In this document: positions 35,801 to 46,560 of the stretch, piece after piece
Numbering within the stretch: position 1 is the stretch's first letter
Layout of the letters: the number at the start of each line of letters is the position of its first letter
Source of the DNA: Panorpa germanica
Taxonomy: Eukaryota > Arthropoda > Insecta > Mecoptera > Panorpidae
Direction: 5' to 3'
Length of the DNA stretch: 64,000 nt
Assembly (NCBI GenBank): GCA_963678705.1
Contig: OY783219.1
Location: forward strand, 13,516,001-13,580,000
Translations under genes and position numbers: made by a program
Notes under the pieces: model-generated
The model's database searches: none
What the model was told of the DNA's origin: nothing
The model's input: the letters and a program-made list of their open reading frames with translations, nothing else

Positions 35801-36553
35801 TGAGGCATTGACAGTGAATCTTCACAGACATCATAAAAAAAAGTGGATTTACTGAAGTCGACAAACCAAAATGATTTTATTCATTGATAAGTTTCTGCAG
35901 CAAACCCTATCAAGTTTAATTTTGATTGATTTTTCCATTTTGTACAGCACTTAGAAGTCAAAATACCGATTTTTCATGAAGAAAATCGGAAACTTTATTA
36001 TTTTAAAATGCGTGAAAATTAAAAAAAAAAACCTACAGCGCTACCTCGGCATTTATGTAAAAAAAGAATGCGCCAAATTTCAAAAGGATCGGTCCAGCAG
36101 ATTTTGAGTTAGAGAGGGCGTCGATTCTGAAAAAGCTATGTGTAAGAAAAACGCATTTAAATGTTTCAAAGAAAGACGAAACCAGGCCAGAGAGGTGAAA
36201 ACCTAAAACTCTATATATCCGACAGTTTTACTCCAATCGACTTCAAATTTTTACGCAATAAACTTAATATGTTGTACATTAATATAAATAAATAATAAAA
36301 ATTTGAAACCTTAACCTGTCCCCCACACCCCCTTCCACTTATTCAGTGACAACGTAACAAATTTATTTCAAATATTGGTAAATAATAAAACGTTCATGTA
36401 AAAATAAATGAATTCACATTATATCTTAAGCGGGTAGACTTTAGTTAAATGAAAGAACTAATTTTAACAAATCATAAAACTAATAAATTAAAATTAGAAC
36501 TTACCAATAATCGCAGCCAAGTACTGGTTCCTAGAGTTCCCCTGCTGCACCAT
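23869..36553 (-). CDS. Facilitated trehalose/sugar transporter (Tret1-like MFS), gene 2
   Basis: Nine exons on the minus strand: 36505-36553, 33341-33570, 31672-31802, 31149-31341, 30094-30250, 29760-29974, 25915-26115, 25775-25840, 23869-24048. Total 1422 nt, 473 aa. Exons 2, 3, 4, 6, 7 and 8 have exactly the lengths of gene 1 (230, 131, 193, 215, 201, 66) and all phases agree, so the two are tandem duplicates. Motifs: QYLAAI before TM1, YGTAVGWVSPSLPIL, DLWGRK after TM2, FVAEIAEDRIRGSLG after TM4, PETPVYL at the end of the N-half, LFVERAGRK, FGWIPVGAL, GLGPLPFVVVAEIFSDK, IRGTA, GCFWFFG in TM12 and PETKGRSL. All sugar-porter motifs are canonical, so this copy looks functional. Introns total over 11 kb and hold a Helitron, a mariner relic and MITEs. 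Confidence 0.9.
24420..24663. mobile_element. MITE, TIR AATGGGCTTGTGTCCT, copy 4 (right part)
   Basis: Only the right-hand third remains, ending AGGACACAAGCCCATTA at 24663 with a following TA. The body matches 56180-56431 of copy 5 (gttgtataaaagagatgg, ggaatgttctacaacgttga). In the last intron of transporter gene 2. Confidence 0.65.
26216..27003 (+). pseudogene. Decayed mariner-type element
   Basis: Terminal inverted repeats GGATCGATCAAATATAAACG (26216) and, in complement, GGATCAAATATAAACGATAA (right end near 27003). The reading frame near 26720-26885 gives CDYFLFAHLKESLRGKRFRS and NWLTTCPQSFYGRSILKL, the C-terminal part of a mariner transposase (around 'D.FLF..LK..L.G.RF...E.V...V..WL....FY..GI.KL'). 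The rest is scrambled by indels. It is unrelated at the nucleotide level to the mariner at 3347. Lies in intron 6 of gene 2. Confidence 0.7.
27343..29384 (-). mobile_element. Helitron, internally reduced
   Basis: Minus-strand 5' end TCTATATATATAAAAGAAAG (starting 29384, preceded by A) and 3' end CTAG (27343-27346, followed by T) just after a GC-rich hairpin (GGCGGTACGAAGTTCGCCGGG). These are the canonical Helitron termini with A/T insertion and no target duplication. At 2042 bp it is much shorter than an autonomous Helitron. It carries the helicase end of the transposase but no HUH Rep domain. It is inserted in intron 6 of transporter gene 2, in the gene's own orientation. Confidence 0.88.
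27640..29202 (-). CDS. Helitron PIF1-like helicase domain (partial RepHel)
   Basis: A 520-residue uninterrupted frame matching the PIF1-family helicase half of Helitron RepHel proteins. Walker A is DAPGGTGKTF (about residue 94), Walker B IIIWDECTMAHKRALEALD, then GDFRQTLPVIPR, the low-complexity middle with GLPPQNLKLKVGSVVIMLRN, and the C-terminal NNSQGQSL and YVACSRVG motifs of superfamily 1B. The start is uncertain: no strong ATG, and the frame opens a few codons upstream of the TTG at 29202 after a stop. The Rep endonuclease, zinc-finger region and long linker of a complete protein are absent. The lack of stops suggests recent arrival or recent deletion. Confidence 0.88.
   Translation of the reverse strand: MLPTNQALNGYYKNLKLCTACGSLLVRLGMPAPDRAMNDAFNRELERERESDPHELIQSVQTNVPLLNPKQREVYDTLINAIDDGNGGLFFLDAPGGTGKTFLISLILATVRARSEIAVAIASFGIVATLLDGCRTAHSALKLPLNLQTTEQPTCNISKHSAMAKVLVASKIIIWDECTMAHKRALEALDRTLKDLRNDSRCFGGAMILLSGDFRQTLPVIPRSTAADEINACLKASNLWRYVKKLQLCVNMRVALLNDLSADDFSKQLLTIGNGRVPVDKSSGLISFPPNVCNFVSSKDELINKVFPDIIANHKNTKWLSERAILAAKNKDVDDLNFIIQNQIVGTLYSFKSIDCVTNEKEATNYPSEFLNSLDVPGLPPQNLKLKVGSVVIMLRNLIQPKLCNGTRLVIEKLMSNVIHASILKGKIKDEEVLIPRIPMIPTDMSFEFKRIQFPIRLAFAMTINNSQGQSLTICGLNLENACFSYGQLYVACSRVGKPFALFVLAPDQKTKYVVYHKVL
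29440..29560 (+). repeat. SINE 3' fragment
   Basis: The segment gtccgtcggtgataggattt...gatcgacgttaaata (about 29502-29555) matches the tail of the SINE at 19394-19668. The tRNA-like head is missing. Confidence 0.5.
30350..30870 (+). pseudogene. LINE C-terminal fragment (family X) in intron 4 of gene 2
   Basis: A purine-rich plus strand. A degraded frame near 30610-30760 reads RFLRLKMRCEEDGNIY, then CEEGTFRLCKAAEDTLEYRL, the 'RLRMR.EE..N.YW...E..CR.C....ETLEH' tail also seen at 9.8 kb and 59.6 kb. Multiple stops. Confidence 0.55.
31834..32325. mobile_element. PIF/Harbinger MITE with TTA target duplication
   Basis: 492 bp with 22-bp terminal inverted repeats: GACCTGTCGCACACTGCAAG on the left and, in complement, GGCCTGTCGCACACGGCAAG on the right. 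TTA directly flanks both sides (31831-31833 and 32326-32328), the 3-bp duplication typical of PIF/Harbinger. The first bases GGCCTGTC match the ends of the larger Harbinger element at 40314-42320. Non-coding. In intron 2 of gene 2. Confidence 0.85.
32600..33260. other. Intron 2 of gene 2, unassigned
   Basis: AT-rich, with some short TAGAATAGAT-like tandem units near 33065-33115. I see no coding sequence or defined element. Confidence 0.3.
34796..35481. mobile_element. TIR element flanked by TTAA
   Basis: 686 bp with perfect 15-bp inverted ends GGAGGTACAGGACGT and ACGTCCTGTACCTCC. TTAA directly flanks both (34792-34795 and 35482-35485), which is the piggyBac target duplication. However, the ends lack the usual CCC start of piggyBac, so the superfamily is open. 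No coding capacity. In intron 1 of transporter gene 2. Confidence 0.65.
35600..36480. other. Intron 1 of gene 2, unassigned
   Basis: Non-coding. It has a less AT-rich patch near 36040-36190 (aaggatcggtccagcagatt) that looks like old mobile DNA, but I find no ends and no partner in this window. Confidence 0.3.
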
Positions 36554-36984
36554 TTTTAAATAATAATTTACTAATATTTCACTAACGGTTTGGTATATAT
36601 ATATATTCAGTCTCACTCACTCTCTCTCTGTTATAAAATCCGCGACGGTTGCATCATTTTAAAATTATGCTCAAGATCGAAACGGATGAAGCTTTATACA
36701 TTGGAAATCATTCTAATTATGTACTTAGATAACAAAACTAATTATAATAACCATAATTGGGTGTGTATGTGTGTGTGTCTGTGTGCGTTAAGCGTGTTAT
36801 ATTTATTTTTAGTTGAAATGAATTTTTTAAATATAAATTAAATATTATAAATTAATTAAAACAATTGATTTGTTTATCTTAACGTCCGTCACACGGAAAG
36901 ATTTGTTGTTCGCACACGTTTCACAAGTTGGAACTAATATGGCTACAGAATGGCATTAAAGTTATACCTTTGTTGCTTAAATTT

Positions 36985-37085
36985 TTATTTTTATTTTAAT
37001 TTTCCCGGCTTCTTAGGAGCTCGGTCTATTTTTCGCACTTTACATTATATTATTAATATCTGCATAATTATCTTTACTATTAAGG
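36985..37085 (-). repeat. LINE 3' tail fragment
   Basis: The reverse complement of the 3' tail at 20915-20990: cggcttcttaggagctcggt and ttttcgcactttacatta have direct counterparts. Only the extreme 3' end is present. Confidence 0.45.
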
Positions 37086-37089
37086 ATTT

Positions 37090-38245
37090 TGTTTTAAGGG
37101 GGAGATGCAGTTAGAATTTTCAAAAAGATCTATTTTTATTTTTGGCATTTTCTTAAAGTAAAAATGGCTGCTTGTATTTTTAATGAAGGTACACATTCAT
37201 TATTACATATTATAAATACATTTGTGATTAACTGTGGACCCAATTCTCACCGCAATTTTGTCGCAAATTCGGGAGTAAATTGTTAAAAACCGCAGTTTTA
37301 TAAATTTAAAAAAAATCTTGCGATTAAAGACTAGATTTATTATTAAACTAATGATTTTTATTTGTTTTATTGATTATAAACGATCCAATTAAATTTTCTG
37401 ATGGTCATCGCAAAGCACTAATTGCGGAAGGCGTCCTACAAAGATGGCGATACTTTTAAAAATAATTCATATTTTCTTTGAAATTTTGTGGAAGTCAAGA
37501 TAAAACATGATATAAAAAATTTAGAAAATCGTTTATAGAAACGATTTTGAAAACGAATGAAGTAAGTACAGGTAGTACCTATTACTTCAGATACTAACAA
37601 ACTAGGTATATGTGTCTTAAAATACAAATATAAAATATGAAGGCTTTAAGGGATAGCAAGCCCGGGGCTTTGCACCCTCGCTCAGCAACCGAAGTAGAAA
37701 AATTCATTACTATATATGTATTTGAATCTCGCGCCTCGCGCTTTGGAAAATCCACTAGAATCACTGCGTATATCTTTTAAGGCATTCATGTACCTTAGTT
37801 TATCATCATTAATATTTGTTGTTTTTGTGCTTGTTAACTTTTATAAATCTTCCAATATAAAATTTTAATTTATTTATTTATGACTTTTACATATTTCGTT
37901 AATCATTATCAATTATTTGATAATTAATTACATAATTTACATTATTATTAGATTGAAAAGATCCGCCGCCCCGGGGCCTCGCAAAAGTTAACGCCGGCGC
38001 TGATGAATGTATTACATTACATTACATTTTAATAAACTTGTTAAATAAATTTTATGTCATAACGATAATTAATATACAATGTATACTTAAACCAATATGG
38101 ACTTGTGGGTAACAACATTGAGGTACTCAGATCAACTCAACCATTGAGATTTTACAAAAATTTCAATCAAAACCATTACGCATGATTGTAAATGCACGAT
38201 GGTATATTACAATCGAAGGACTGCACGACGATCTTGTCATATTTA
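37090..38245. other. Intergenic, unassigned
   Basis: AT-rich, with two short GC-rich patches: agcccggggctttgcaccct near 37660 and ccgccgccccggggcctcgc near 37965. These look like ends or interiors of an old DNA transposon, but I cannot pair them convincingly. Confidence 0.3.
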
Positions 38246-38248
38246 GGC

Positions 38249-38686
38249 CCTCCGCATACGAGGCGACTGGTTGCAAACCTTAGCCCCGAATCTACCCGAA
38301 GCGAGTGTGATTACAACAGTTGTTAGTGAGAGATCGAACGTGTATGCGAGTGAGATAAAACACGAAGAAAGGCACACGAGTCGACTGATTGCAAACTAAA
38401 CGCGAAACGAAGATTTCAACGAAAACGAGCACGAGCCATGTCGAGCCGTGTATCGTGACTCTATAGAATTTTTAACAATAACAAAACAGGGGATTCTATT
38501 GTGTTATATTTGATTGTATGTATGTATTTAAATACTTTTAAATAGTATTCGTAAACATCTCTGTTGATGAAACTAACAATGCCCTGCGACCGAACTGCCC
38601 GAACCGAATGAGAATAGAGTTGTGTTGTTCATGAAGGAGCGAACGTGTATACGAGTGAGAGAGTCGCCCTATGAGCAGAGGCCCTT
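38249..38686. mobile_element. PIF/Harbinger-like MITE, relative of 16942-17690
   Basis: TTA precedes GGCCCTCCGCATACGAGGCG, and the right end reads GGGCCTCTGCTCATAGGGCG in complement, with TTA following. The interior (CGACTGGTTGCAAACCTTAG, TGTGATTACAACAGTTG, AACGAAAACGAGCACGAGCC) matches both arms of the element at 16942-17690. Confidence 0.6.
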
Positions 38687-39879
38687 ACAGTGAGACAAAA
38701 AATCAAAACTCGAACTGAGACCGAGTTGTGAACTATCCAAATACGAGTACATTAATAATCAACTTACCTAATGGAAGACAGGCCTGGCTACCTTCACCAA
38801 ACTGAAGAGGACTTTATTAAATGAAATAATAAATAGTATGAATATGTATATTGTTATGAATATTAGTATGCAGGATCTAAATTCTTCCTCAATGTTAAGA
38901 AGTTTTTTTAAGAGTGTGGATTTAGTCAGTGGCGAATTAAACGACAGACCCGGCTTCTTACATTTTTTCTAATGTCCCAAGTCCGGTTTGGTGTAGTTTT
39001 AATTAAGTACAATGTAACAAAAGATGAAGAAGGAGAGGAGCGTGTTATTGGGATTAGTAATTGAGGAAATTAGTAAATAAAGTGGAAGAGAAGTACGAGG
39101 TAGGAGAAGAATCAATACTGAGAAGAAAGAGGTATATCGGTGGAGGAGATAGAAGGGTATATAGAAGTAATTTAAAGAGTAAAAGAATTTCGTCACTGGA
39201 TTTAGTACTAGAAGTTAATATATTTCTGCATAGTGAATCTTCACAAAGTTTTTCTCTTTCTAGCATCTGTCTTTATACGTAAGTTTGTTTCAAATTTATA
39301 TTTGTTACTTCAAAATAATACGTATTTGTTTAAATAAAGGTCAACATTCAAAGCAAATAACAAAAAAAAAAATGTATACTAAAAAAATATTAAAAAAAGA
39401 AGTTCTTTTTATTGCCAATCAAAGATTAAAAAAGAATAACAAATTGTAATTTCTGTTATAAGTTAGACTTGTATTCTAGACTAAACAGAGTCGGCTCAAT
39501 CAAAAATATAACTTACACCCGATGCTAACTTGATTTGCGGAACTTTTTATAAAACCATCGATCATTTATTACATTTTGATTTTTAATACATTTTACAAAT
39601 TGGTATAATAAGAAGTACATGAAAATACGAGTAATAAATTAATAAATTACACTGGCCAAAAAAATGAATTGTTTGTCGTGATGATGGAAAACTACAAACT
39701 GATTATGCAATTTTTTTATGATTCCAAAAGTACTTGCCTTTCTTTCGAAAAATTGGTAAACTTCTTATTGGACAGCAAAGTCGATATACGAAATTTCCAA
39801 CTTTTTTATGTTTTTGGTACAGCAGAGCTAAGTACCTAGTAAACCATTTGGTGAAGTGTCCTATTTTGTGACGTCTCTA

Positions 39880-40080
39880 TCACTATTGGACTTCAATTAT
39901 AGTTCGCATTAACTTTATCTACATTTGTATTCCGCCAGGTGGAGTGGTGTCGCCATTTGTAGACATTTCATATGAACGACTGTAAGAAACTGAACTGTAA
40001 GTAAACTTTGTAAGTAAAAATCATATGCATCCTCAATATGATGGCAAAGTAACTCGAAAATGTTTATTGGGTATCAGCAC
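39880..40080 (-). repeat. Conserved ~210-bp repeat block, copy 2
   Basis: Same orientation as the copy at 12035-12250: ttcaattatagttcgcatta, gccaggtggagtgg, aactgaactgtaa and tcctcaatatgatggcaaag. It also matches the 63 kb copy in complement, including the segment accatttggtgaagtgtcct before it. Confidence 0.5.
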
Positions 40081-40495
40081 TGGATTGATCGAAATGAACT
40101 TTTAATTGTCAGAAACGTCATAATTCGAGGGAAAGAAACTTACTTCTATCTTGGAATGTCAAGGCTTATGAATTATTATGGAAAGTTTTAAATCTAGATG
40201 AATTTGTAATCAGGAATATTTATTAAAGATCTACTATTTTTCGCGTCAATGATCGATATTGAATCTAACGGTTGGTGCTTATTTTTTCAAGTACTACAAT
40301 ATTTCTCTTGTAGGGCCTGTCTCAGCATGGGACCGTATTTAAGCGACGGCGAATTCGGACGTAAATCGGCGGGTTGGATGAGCTACAAAGCAAACCGTCT
40401 ATGTGTGTTACAATAAATATTTATACTAATTTATTTATCTATATTTTTGATACAGCATTCAGTTGTTGTTTACGTCTTAAATCTAGTGTGCCTGG

Positions 40496-40735
40496 ATGTT
40501 ATCTTATTATGTTATTGGATACCGAGCAGATAACATAATCAAACGCATATGCTTACTGCATAATATTATAATGGATAGTAAGGGTCTTCCCATAAATTTT
40601 GATTCCACATACAGCGGAACTCAACAAACCTCAGACACGAATCGATCAAGTACTACGGGTGAAAAACGTGCTGCTGGAAAAGCTTACGATGTTCGTGAAA
40701 AATTCAAGACTTTTTTTGCCAACAATCCATTGTAA
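40496..40735 (+). pseudogene. Harbinger (HARBI1-like) transposase, C-terminal remnant
   Basis: A 79-residue frame with ADNIIKRICLLHNIIMD near its start, matching the C-terminal 'I..AC..LHN.' helix of HARBI1/PIF transposases, followed by a low-complexity Ser/Thr tail ending FKTFFANNPL. The catalytic DDE domain is missing, so this is a leftover of the element's own gene. Confidence 0.7.
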
Positions 40736-40757
40736 TTATTTTTACCAAAAATTTTAA

Positions 40758-40761
<4 letters not shown>

Positions 40762-40843
<82 letters not shown>
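40762..40843. repeat. (TA)n microsatellite
   Basis: A TA tract of about 80 bases within the Harbinger element. Confidence 0.95.
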
Positions 40844-40846
<3 letters not shown>

Positions 40847-41757
40847 GACTTTTTATCGTCTACATTAGTAGTTTTTGAATCTATTACCATCCCGGTACAG
40901 ACTCCGCTTTGCAGGTTAGAATTTACAACCACGTGTTGCGATTCTATTATGCAGCCTAGAACTATTCAATCCTTGTTGATAGCTCACAATTTGTAGGTTA
41001 TATCTCTAACCATCTGTTGAGATCCTAATTTGTAGGTACTTTCCCACAATTATAAGTTACAATTAACATCAGCCTAGGTTAATGTACAATACAACAATAT
41101 AGTTCCTTTTAAACGAGTAAACACATAATTTGGCTATTAATAGTTTAATCACTTATCAAAGTCACAATATTACATCTAAATAAAGTTAATCAATCTTAAT
41201 TATATTCACAACAAAATACACTAGATTAAATACAATATAGTTCTTTCAATGTTTATGCGTTACACCCGTAATACGCAGTACAATTGTCCATAGTTAACAA
41301 CACAATATTCTTAATGAAAATACACACTAGTACTAAACATTACATTTGCTGTTTAACTCTATTGTTTACGCTAATCACAATATCAATTATATTACACCTA
41401 GTAATTAATTTAACTATGATTTTATATTCACAAAATAGCAACCAAATACAACTAGTATTATTCTTTCGCCATTTTCTATTGAACACTTTTGCACACGACA
41501 CGTTGTACGTGTATTCATGAGACAACGCCTTGATGACTCATCATCTTGAACAGCTAGCATACGCCGTTCGGCTGTTTGCTGTAAGCGAACTGGTAAGCAT
41601 GTTTCTGTGAACGGCTATAGTGTCTGTCACTGGTTTATTTATACATTTAAATATACCCCCGTTCTTAGCAAAGATCTCTACCCTAGTTTACAGTTTACTT
41701 ATTTCTATTTCTTAACTAAATATAATTTAACTTAAAATTACTCTTAAAAAATAACCC

Positions 41758-41863
<106 letters not shown>

Positions 41864-42704
41864 ATGATAGTTTGAATTATTCTGGTTCCACAAACTCTCT
41901 CTTTCTTGAATTAAAAGAATTAATTTTTTGGTGTCCATGATTCACTGAAATACAAACGTAAACTGAAGCATGCTGAACATACTCGTCACAAGCGATGTCG
42001 CCGATAGATCTCATTTGATCCGTATTGCAGCGTAACAACAAGCGATCTTAGGTATCCCCTCCAGTCTGAGGCGGCTGTTTGCATTTACAAAGGTTCGGAT
42101 AGGTATCGTTGTAGTAGTGATAACGCTTGGATAAAATTCGCCTTTATACGGTTCTAATGTGCGAGGTAGTGCCGCCCGTATTCGGACGGTTTTGTAGCTT
42201 GCAGTCTGAGAGGTCCAGAGAGGTCTCATTACATTTACAGGGTTCGGATAGGTAAAGCGTAGTAGCTCGTATACGTCCGGCAGAAATACGCTTAAATACG
42301 GAGCCATACTGAGACAGGCCTAAATCATAAAGCGAAAAATTACATATAATTAGTGAAAGATATGTTTTCTAACTATATTATTCTTTGTTGTAACATGAGC
42401 GTGAATGTTCGCTATGCGTCAATGTAAACTACTTAGACTGGATTCTAGGATGTTATGCCTAACTACTGTTAGAGTCTTCAGCGAGACTGCTCTGGTAAAC
42501 TCGTACAAATCGTAGAAAGTCATATAAAAAAAATATATTGATAAGAAATGAATGTAATTTATCTACTTTACGTCATAGTACCTTCCTTTATATTTTTTGT
42601 TTTCTTAACGTGCAGTCGAAGCAAATTGTATTAAGTTTAAAAAATTATATGATTTTCTTTTAAAAGAGTCTAATATAGTATATCTAAAAAACTAGACGTG
42701 ACCA

Positions 42705-43765
42705 AATGTGACGCTTCAAGTGGATTCTTCACCAAAAACAACCTGGAAACACTTAATGAAACAAGGTAGCGAGTTTACAGATCTGTATCCTATCCAATCA
42801 GGAGTCCCACAGGGAAGCGTGCTTGGACCTACTCTATATCTTCTTTATACAGCAGATCTGCCAATTACAAGATTAACTACTGTAGCAACGTTTGCTGATG
42901 ACACAGCAGTACTATCATCGCACACAGACCCTCGTCTAGCATCACAGTATCTTCAAAACAACCTCAACATGATCGAAGTATGGCTCAAGAAATGGCGGAT
43001 AAAAGTCAACGCATCCAAATCCGTACATGTAACTTTTACCATGCGCAGAGAAACCTGTACACCAGTGAAAATTAACAACTGCGAACTACCACAATCCGAT
43101 GATGCTAAATATCTCGGTATTCATCTGGACAAGAAGCTTACATGGCGGAAGCATATCTTTACGAAACGTAAACAGCTTGGCCTCAAACTAAGCAAGCTGT
43201 ACTGGATGATAGATCGTAAATCGAAACTTTCATTAGAAAATAAGATACTATTCTATAAGGCTATATTAAAACCGATCTGGACTTACGGAATTCAGCTCTG
43301 GGGGACGGCAAGCAAATCCAATATTTCCATACTGCAGCGTTTTCAAAATAAAGTTTTACTTGCCATCGTTGACGCCCCATACTATATATCCAACGAGGTT
43401 ATTCAGCGGGACATTCCACTAGAATCCATCAACGATGTAATTTATCAGTACAGTGTTAATTATAGTGAGAGACTCTCTAATCACCAAAATGTGCTAGCAA
43501 ACCAACTATACGAGAGTGATAACAGTGAAATCCGTAGATTAAAGCGTTGTCAACCAGCTGACTTAGCTTTAGGCCTAAGATAAGTGCTCAAATAAGCAGT
43601 GAATGAGTATCTTGTAACATAAAATGTAATAATTACAGAGATCAGTCATTGGATTGATTCTCTCACATGTCACTTTTATAATATGTCATATCATAAGCTT
43701 ATTGCCTGCACTGGCAGATTGCTGTTAACTCATTGAGATAATAATAAAAAAAAAAAAAAAAATAT
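42705..43765 (+). pseudogene. Jockey-like LINE, 5'-truncated (RT C-terminal half)
   Basis: The open frame 42708-43583 begins within the reverse transcriptase. It has YPIQSGVPQGSVLGPTLYLL, then the catalytic block TFADDTAVLSSH, DDAKYLGIHLDKKLTW, and the thumb-like IWTYGIQLWGTASKSNI. It ends with RRLKRCQPADLALGLR, the short tail typical of Jockey-type ORF2. There is no RNase H domain. A 3' UTR follows to an A-rich run at about 43745-43762. The endonuclease, ORF1 and first RT motifs are missing, as expected of a dead-on-arrival insertion. The remaining frame has no stops, so it is fairly young. Confidence 0.9.
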
Positions 43766-43984
43766 ATGCTCCATAATGTGAAATAATATCCTGTATATAT
43801 ATTGCATATACATGAAATGAATAAACATAACAGTATATGCTATGTACATACAGCAATATTTAAATATGCACATACCTTTGTATTTGAACATATACATATA
43901 TGACTTACAGTTCTATACATAGCGTATGCAATATACTCGTACATGAATGTATTGTACCTTGAATGTAGTATGTATATCCAAATA

Positions 43985-44160
43985 TTTTCTGGCAGTATCA
44001 TTGCTTGAGTGTGCGGTGGCATTGATCAATGGCACGTATCAATGGGTTTGGTTGTTATTAAATTAAATTGATTGTGTAAATATATATAATGATAAAGTTA
44101 TTATGCAGCGATGAAGTGATAGGTCTTAGTATCGGAAATAAGCTGACATTATATAAATGA
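43985..44160 (+). repeat. SINE 3' fragment, diverged
   Basis: gcagcgatgaagtgatagg...agtatcggaaataagctgac parallels the tail of the SINE at 19394-19668, and the segment before it resembles its body. The head is absent. Confidence 0.4.
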
Positions 44161-44771
44161 TAATAAATATCATAATATTGTGATACTGGAAGGCATAACT
44201 CGACGACAAATTTTGATTTAATAAAATCACAATTCAAAGTAGCATTTAAGTCTTACTCATTTACATTTATGAAGGTCGTTTGCATTTAGTTTTTTAATGT
44301 TATCCGAATTATATAAAAAAAAACATGTGATGTCTCGTGTCCGTGATACATTTGGAATTTGTAAAAAAAAATAGAAAATCAAATCATTTTGATTTTACAA
44401 AATCAGACAGCAACGCGGCTTCTGCACCGGCTCTGTTAATACAGACAAAGGTGAAATTACAAGATCACAAAACGGTGTATCTGGACAAGATCAAGACCTT
44501 CAGATATCGCAGTATCAAAGAGCATCAAACCGGAATTTTTGTTATTATTTAACAAATGTTTCTGTCTATTACTAGTTTTTCAAATGAAATTGAAGTGTGT
44601 TTATTTTTAATTTGTTTATCATTTAGTAACTATTTTTTTTTCGGTCGTGGAATAAATATATTTCATCTCCGGAAATACAACTTGACTCAAGCATAGCTGA
44701 GTGTTAAAATCTAACTACCTCGGCCACCCACAGGACAAAGGCCTATTATTTTACCTTATATTTATATTATA

Positions 44772-45367
44772 CGAGGCGTGTTTTTTAAGTAAGTACCGTT
44801 TTGGAATTAAAAAAAGACGTGGAAAGATATCGCAATAATTTTATTTTTACATGAAAGCCTGTACCTTAATCTACTTTTCTACATAATTTCCGTGAATATT
44901 GAGGCACTTGTCATAACGTGGCACCAGTTTTTGAATACCCTCCTCATAAAATTCTGCCGCCTGACTTGTTAACCACTGTATCACAACTGTTTTGACTATC
45001 ATGCACATTATTCATAATGCACATTTGTGCGGCCATCTTTAAATGCTCTCACCCATTTCCTTACCATTCCATCACTCATAATGTTTTGTCCGTAAACTTC
45101 ACAGATCTCACGATGAATATCGATCGGTTTTACGCCTTTAGCACTAAGAAATCGTATAACAGCCCGTACTTCACAATCGGCGGGACTCACGATTGTCGGA
45201 GGCATCTTAAACACTCAGAAAACAACGTATACAATGAAGAATCAGACTGTAATGGCGTCAGTGCGTAGACAAGAGATGTAGGTAACCAGCGCGCATGCGC
45301 GGAACGCCGACCGTAGCGCTGCAAAGGCGGAATCGCAAAACGGTACTTACTTAAAAAACATGCCTCG
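44772..45367 (-). mobile_element. mariner, internally deleted copy
   Basis: 596 bp with the same terminal repeats as the 3347-4678 element, flanked by TA at 44770-44771 and 45368-45369. Both halves match that element at nearly every base, in inverted orientation. About 750 bp (equivalent to roughly 3701-4452) is missing, removing all three catalytic aspartates. At the joint (44996-45025) is a short filler in which ATGCACATT occurs twice. The N-terminal fragment of the transposase (MPPTIV... to NVHYE) remains open. Confidence 0.93.
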
Positions 45368-45929
45368 TATTATACCTATAAAATTTGTTTTTTAAATTCA
45401 AATATTTGAATAATTGACAGAGTTGTAGTTTAAGGTCGTACAATTTTGTCCTACCATAAGAAAATGAGTGTACTATTTTACTATTGAGATGTACCGTGAA
45501 CAAAGGTGGATTATGAGGTCTGCCAGACCTAAAACTTAATTCAAGGTTTAGAAATAATTATAAGAATGATTTTTAAAAATTGTCAGAGTGAAGCAGCACT
45601 ACAAACATAATATTCTCAAACTGAAATACTAATTTACTTATTTTATATTTAGTCAAGAAGAAAACCAATAACGTTTTCTTTAGTTTCACCGAGATTATTT
45701 GTATCTTGTGGATCAGGTTTGTCTGTCTGAATCTTGCTCAGATTATCTAGCACGACGATGTTGCATATTATTATTATTATTTATTGTAATGTTTTTGCCA
45801 TTAGGCACTACATTCTTCCGCCTTACATATCATTGTGTGTAATTACATACCATTCTTATTTCTTCCAAAAGAGAAAAGGAACATACAAACAAAAAAGGTA
45901 ATTGCTCCAGAAGCAGTTACTCTACTGTC

Positions 45930-46560
45930 ACTATCTATTTCCAAAAGTACTTTTCTGCTTCTTCTTCTCTTCACCCTCTCCTTTCATTTTCCCTAGTCCT
46001 CCTTCATTCTCATCATTTCCTCACCTCTTGTCTTCTTTGTCTTTTCGTCTCTTTGTCACTTCAGATTAAAATCTCTTCTGCTCTGGCATTACTTTTCTAT
46101 TCCTCGTTCTTTTTCTCTATTTCCGCCATCCACCTCTTCCATGCACTGCCTTCCTTTAATAACTCATTACTTTTTTCTGACATGAAAACTTAATGTGCTC
46201 CAATGTTTCACTGTCCGTTCCACATACTCTACACATCCTTTCCTCGCTATTTTCCCAGTATCTGTTTCCTTTCTCCCCGTTTCCCATCTAGATCTGGAAA
46301 TCCTTCTCATGTTTTTTTTGTCTTTTTCTCTTAAGTAATGTGGTATCTCTCTCTCCCAAATCCTTTTATATCTTGTGTTGTAAATGCTCTTCTCGGTTTT
46401 TCCATTCTTTCCTGTTGCTGTATCTCCCTGTCTCTTCTCCTTAGCTCCTCTTCCTTCTCTTTTTCTCTGTATATATTCTCAGATAGCTGCATATTTTTTG
46501 TAAGTTATCAGTATTGTTAGTCGACAGCAACATGTATTGTATTGTAATGTATTGCTATGT
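45930..46560 (-). pseudogene. LINE fragment (family X), inverted copy
   Basis: A pyrimidine-rich plus strand; the complement has gacagggagatacagcaaca, ggaaagaatggaaaaaccga and gagagagataccacattact, parallel to 9700-9800. It includes a 3' tail with gtattgtaatgtattg repeats. Plus-strand reading frames here are composition artefacts. Confidence 0.55.

Noticed and set aside
37655-38005. GC-rich patches that might be the ends of a hAT element (right patch ends CGCCGGCGCTG)
   Set aside because: The left patch does not pair as an inverted repeat with the right one, and no 8-bp duplication is visible.
42011-42307. 98-codon minus-strand frame at the right end of the Harbinger element
   Set aside because: It covers the duplicated subterminal repeats and the TIR, so openness reflects sequence composition rather than a protein.
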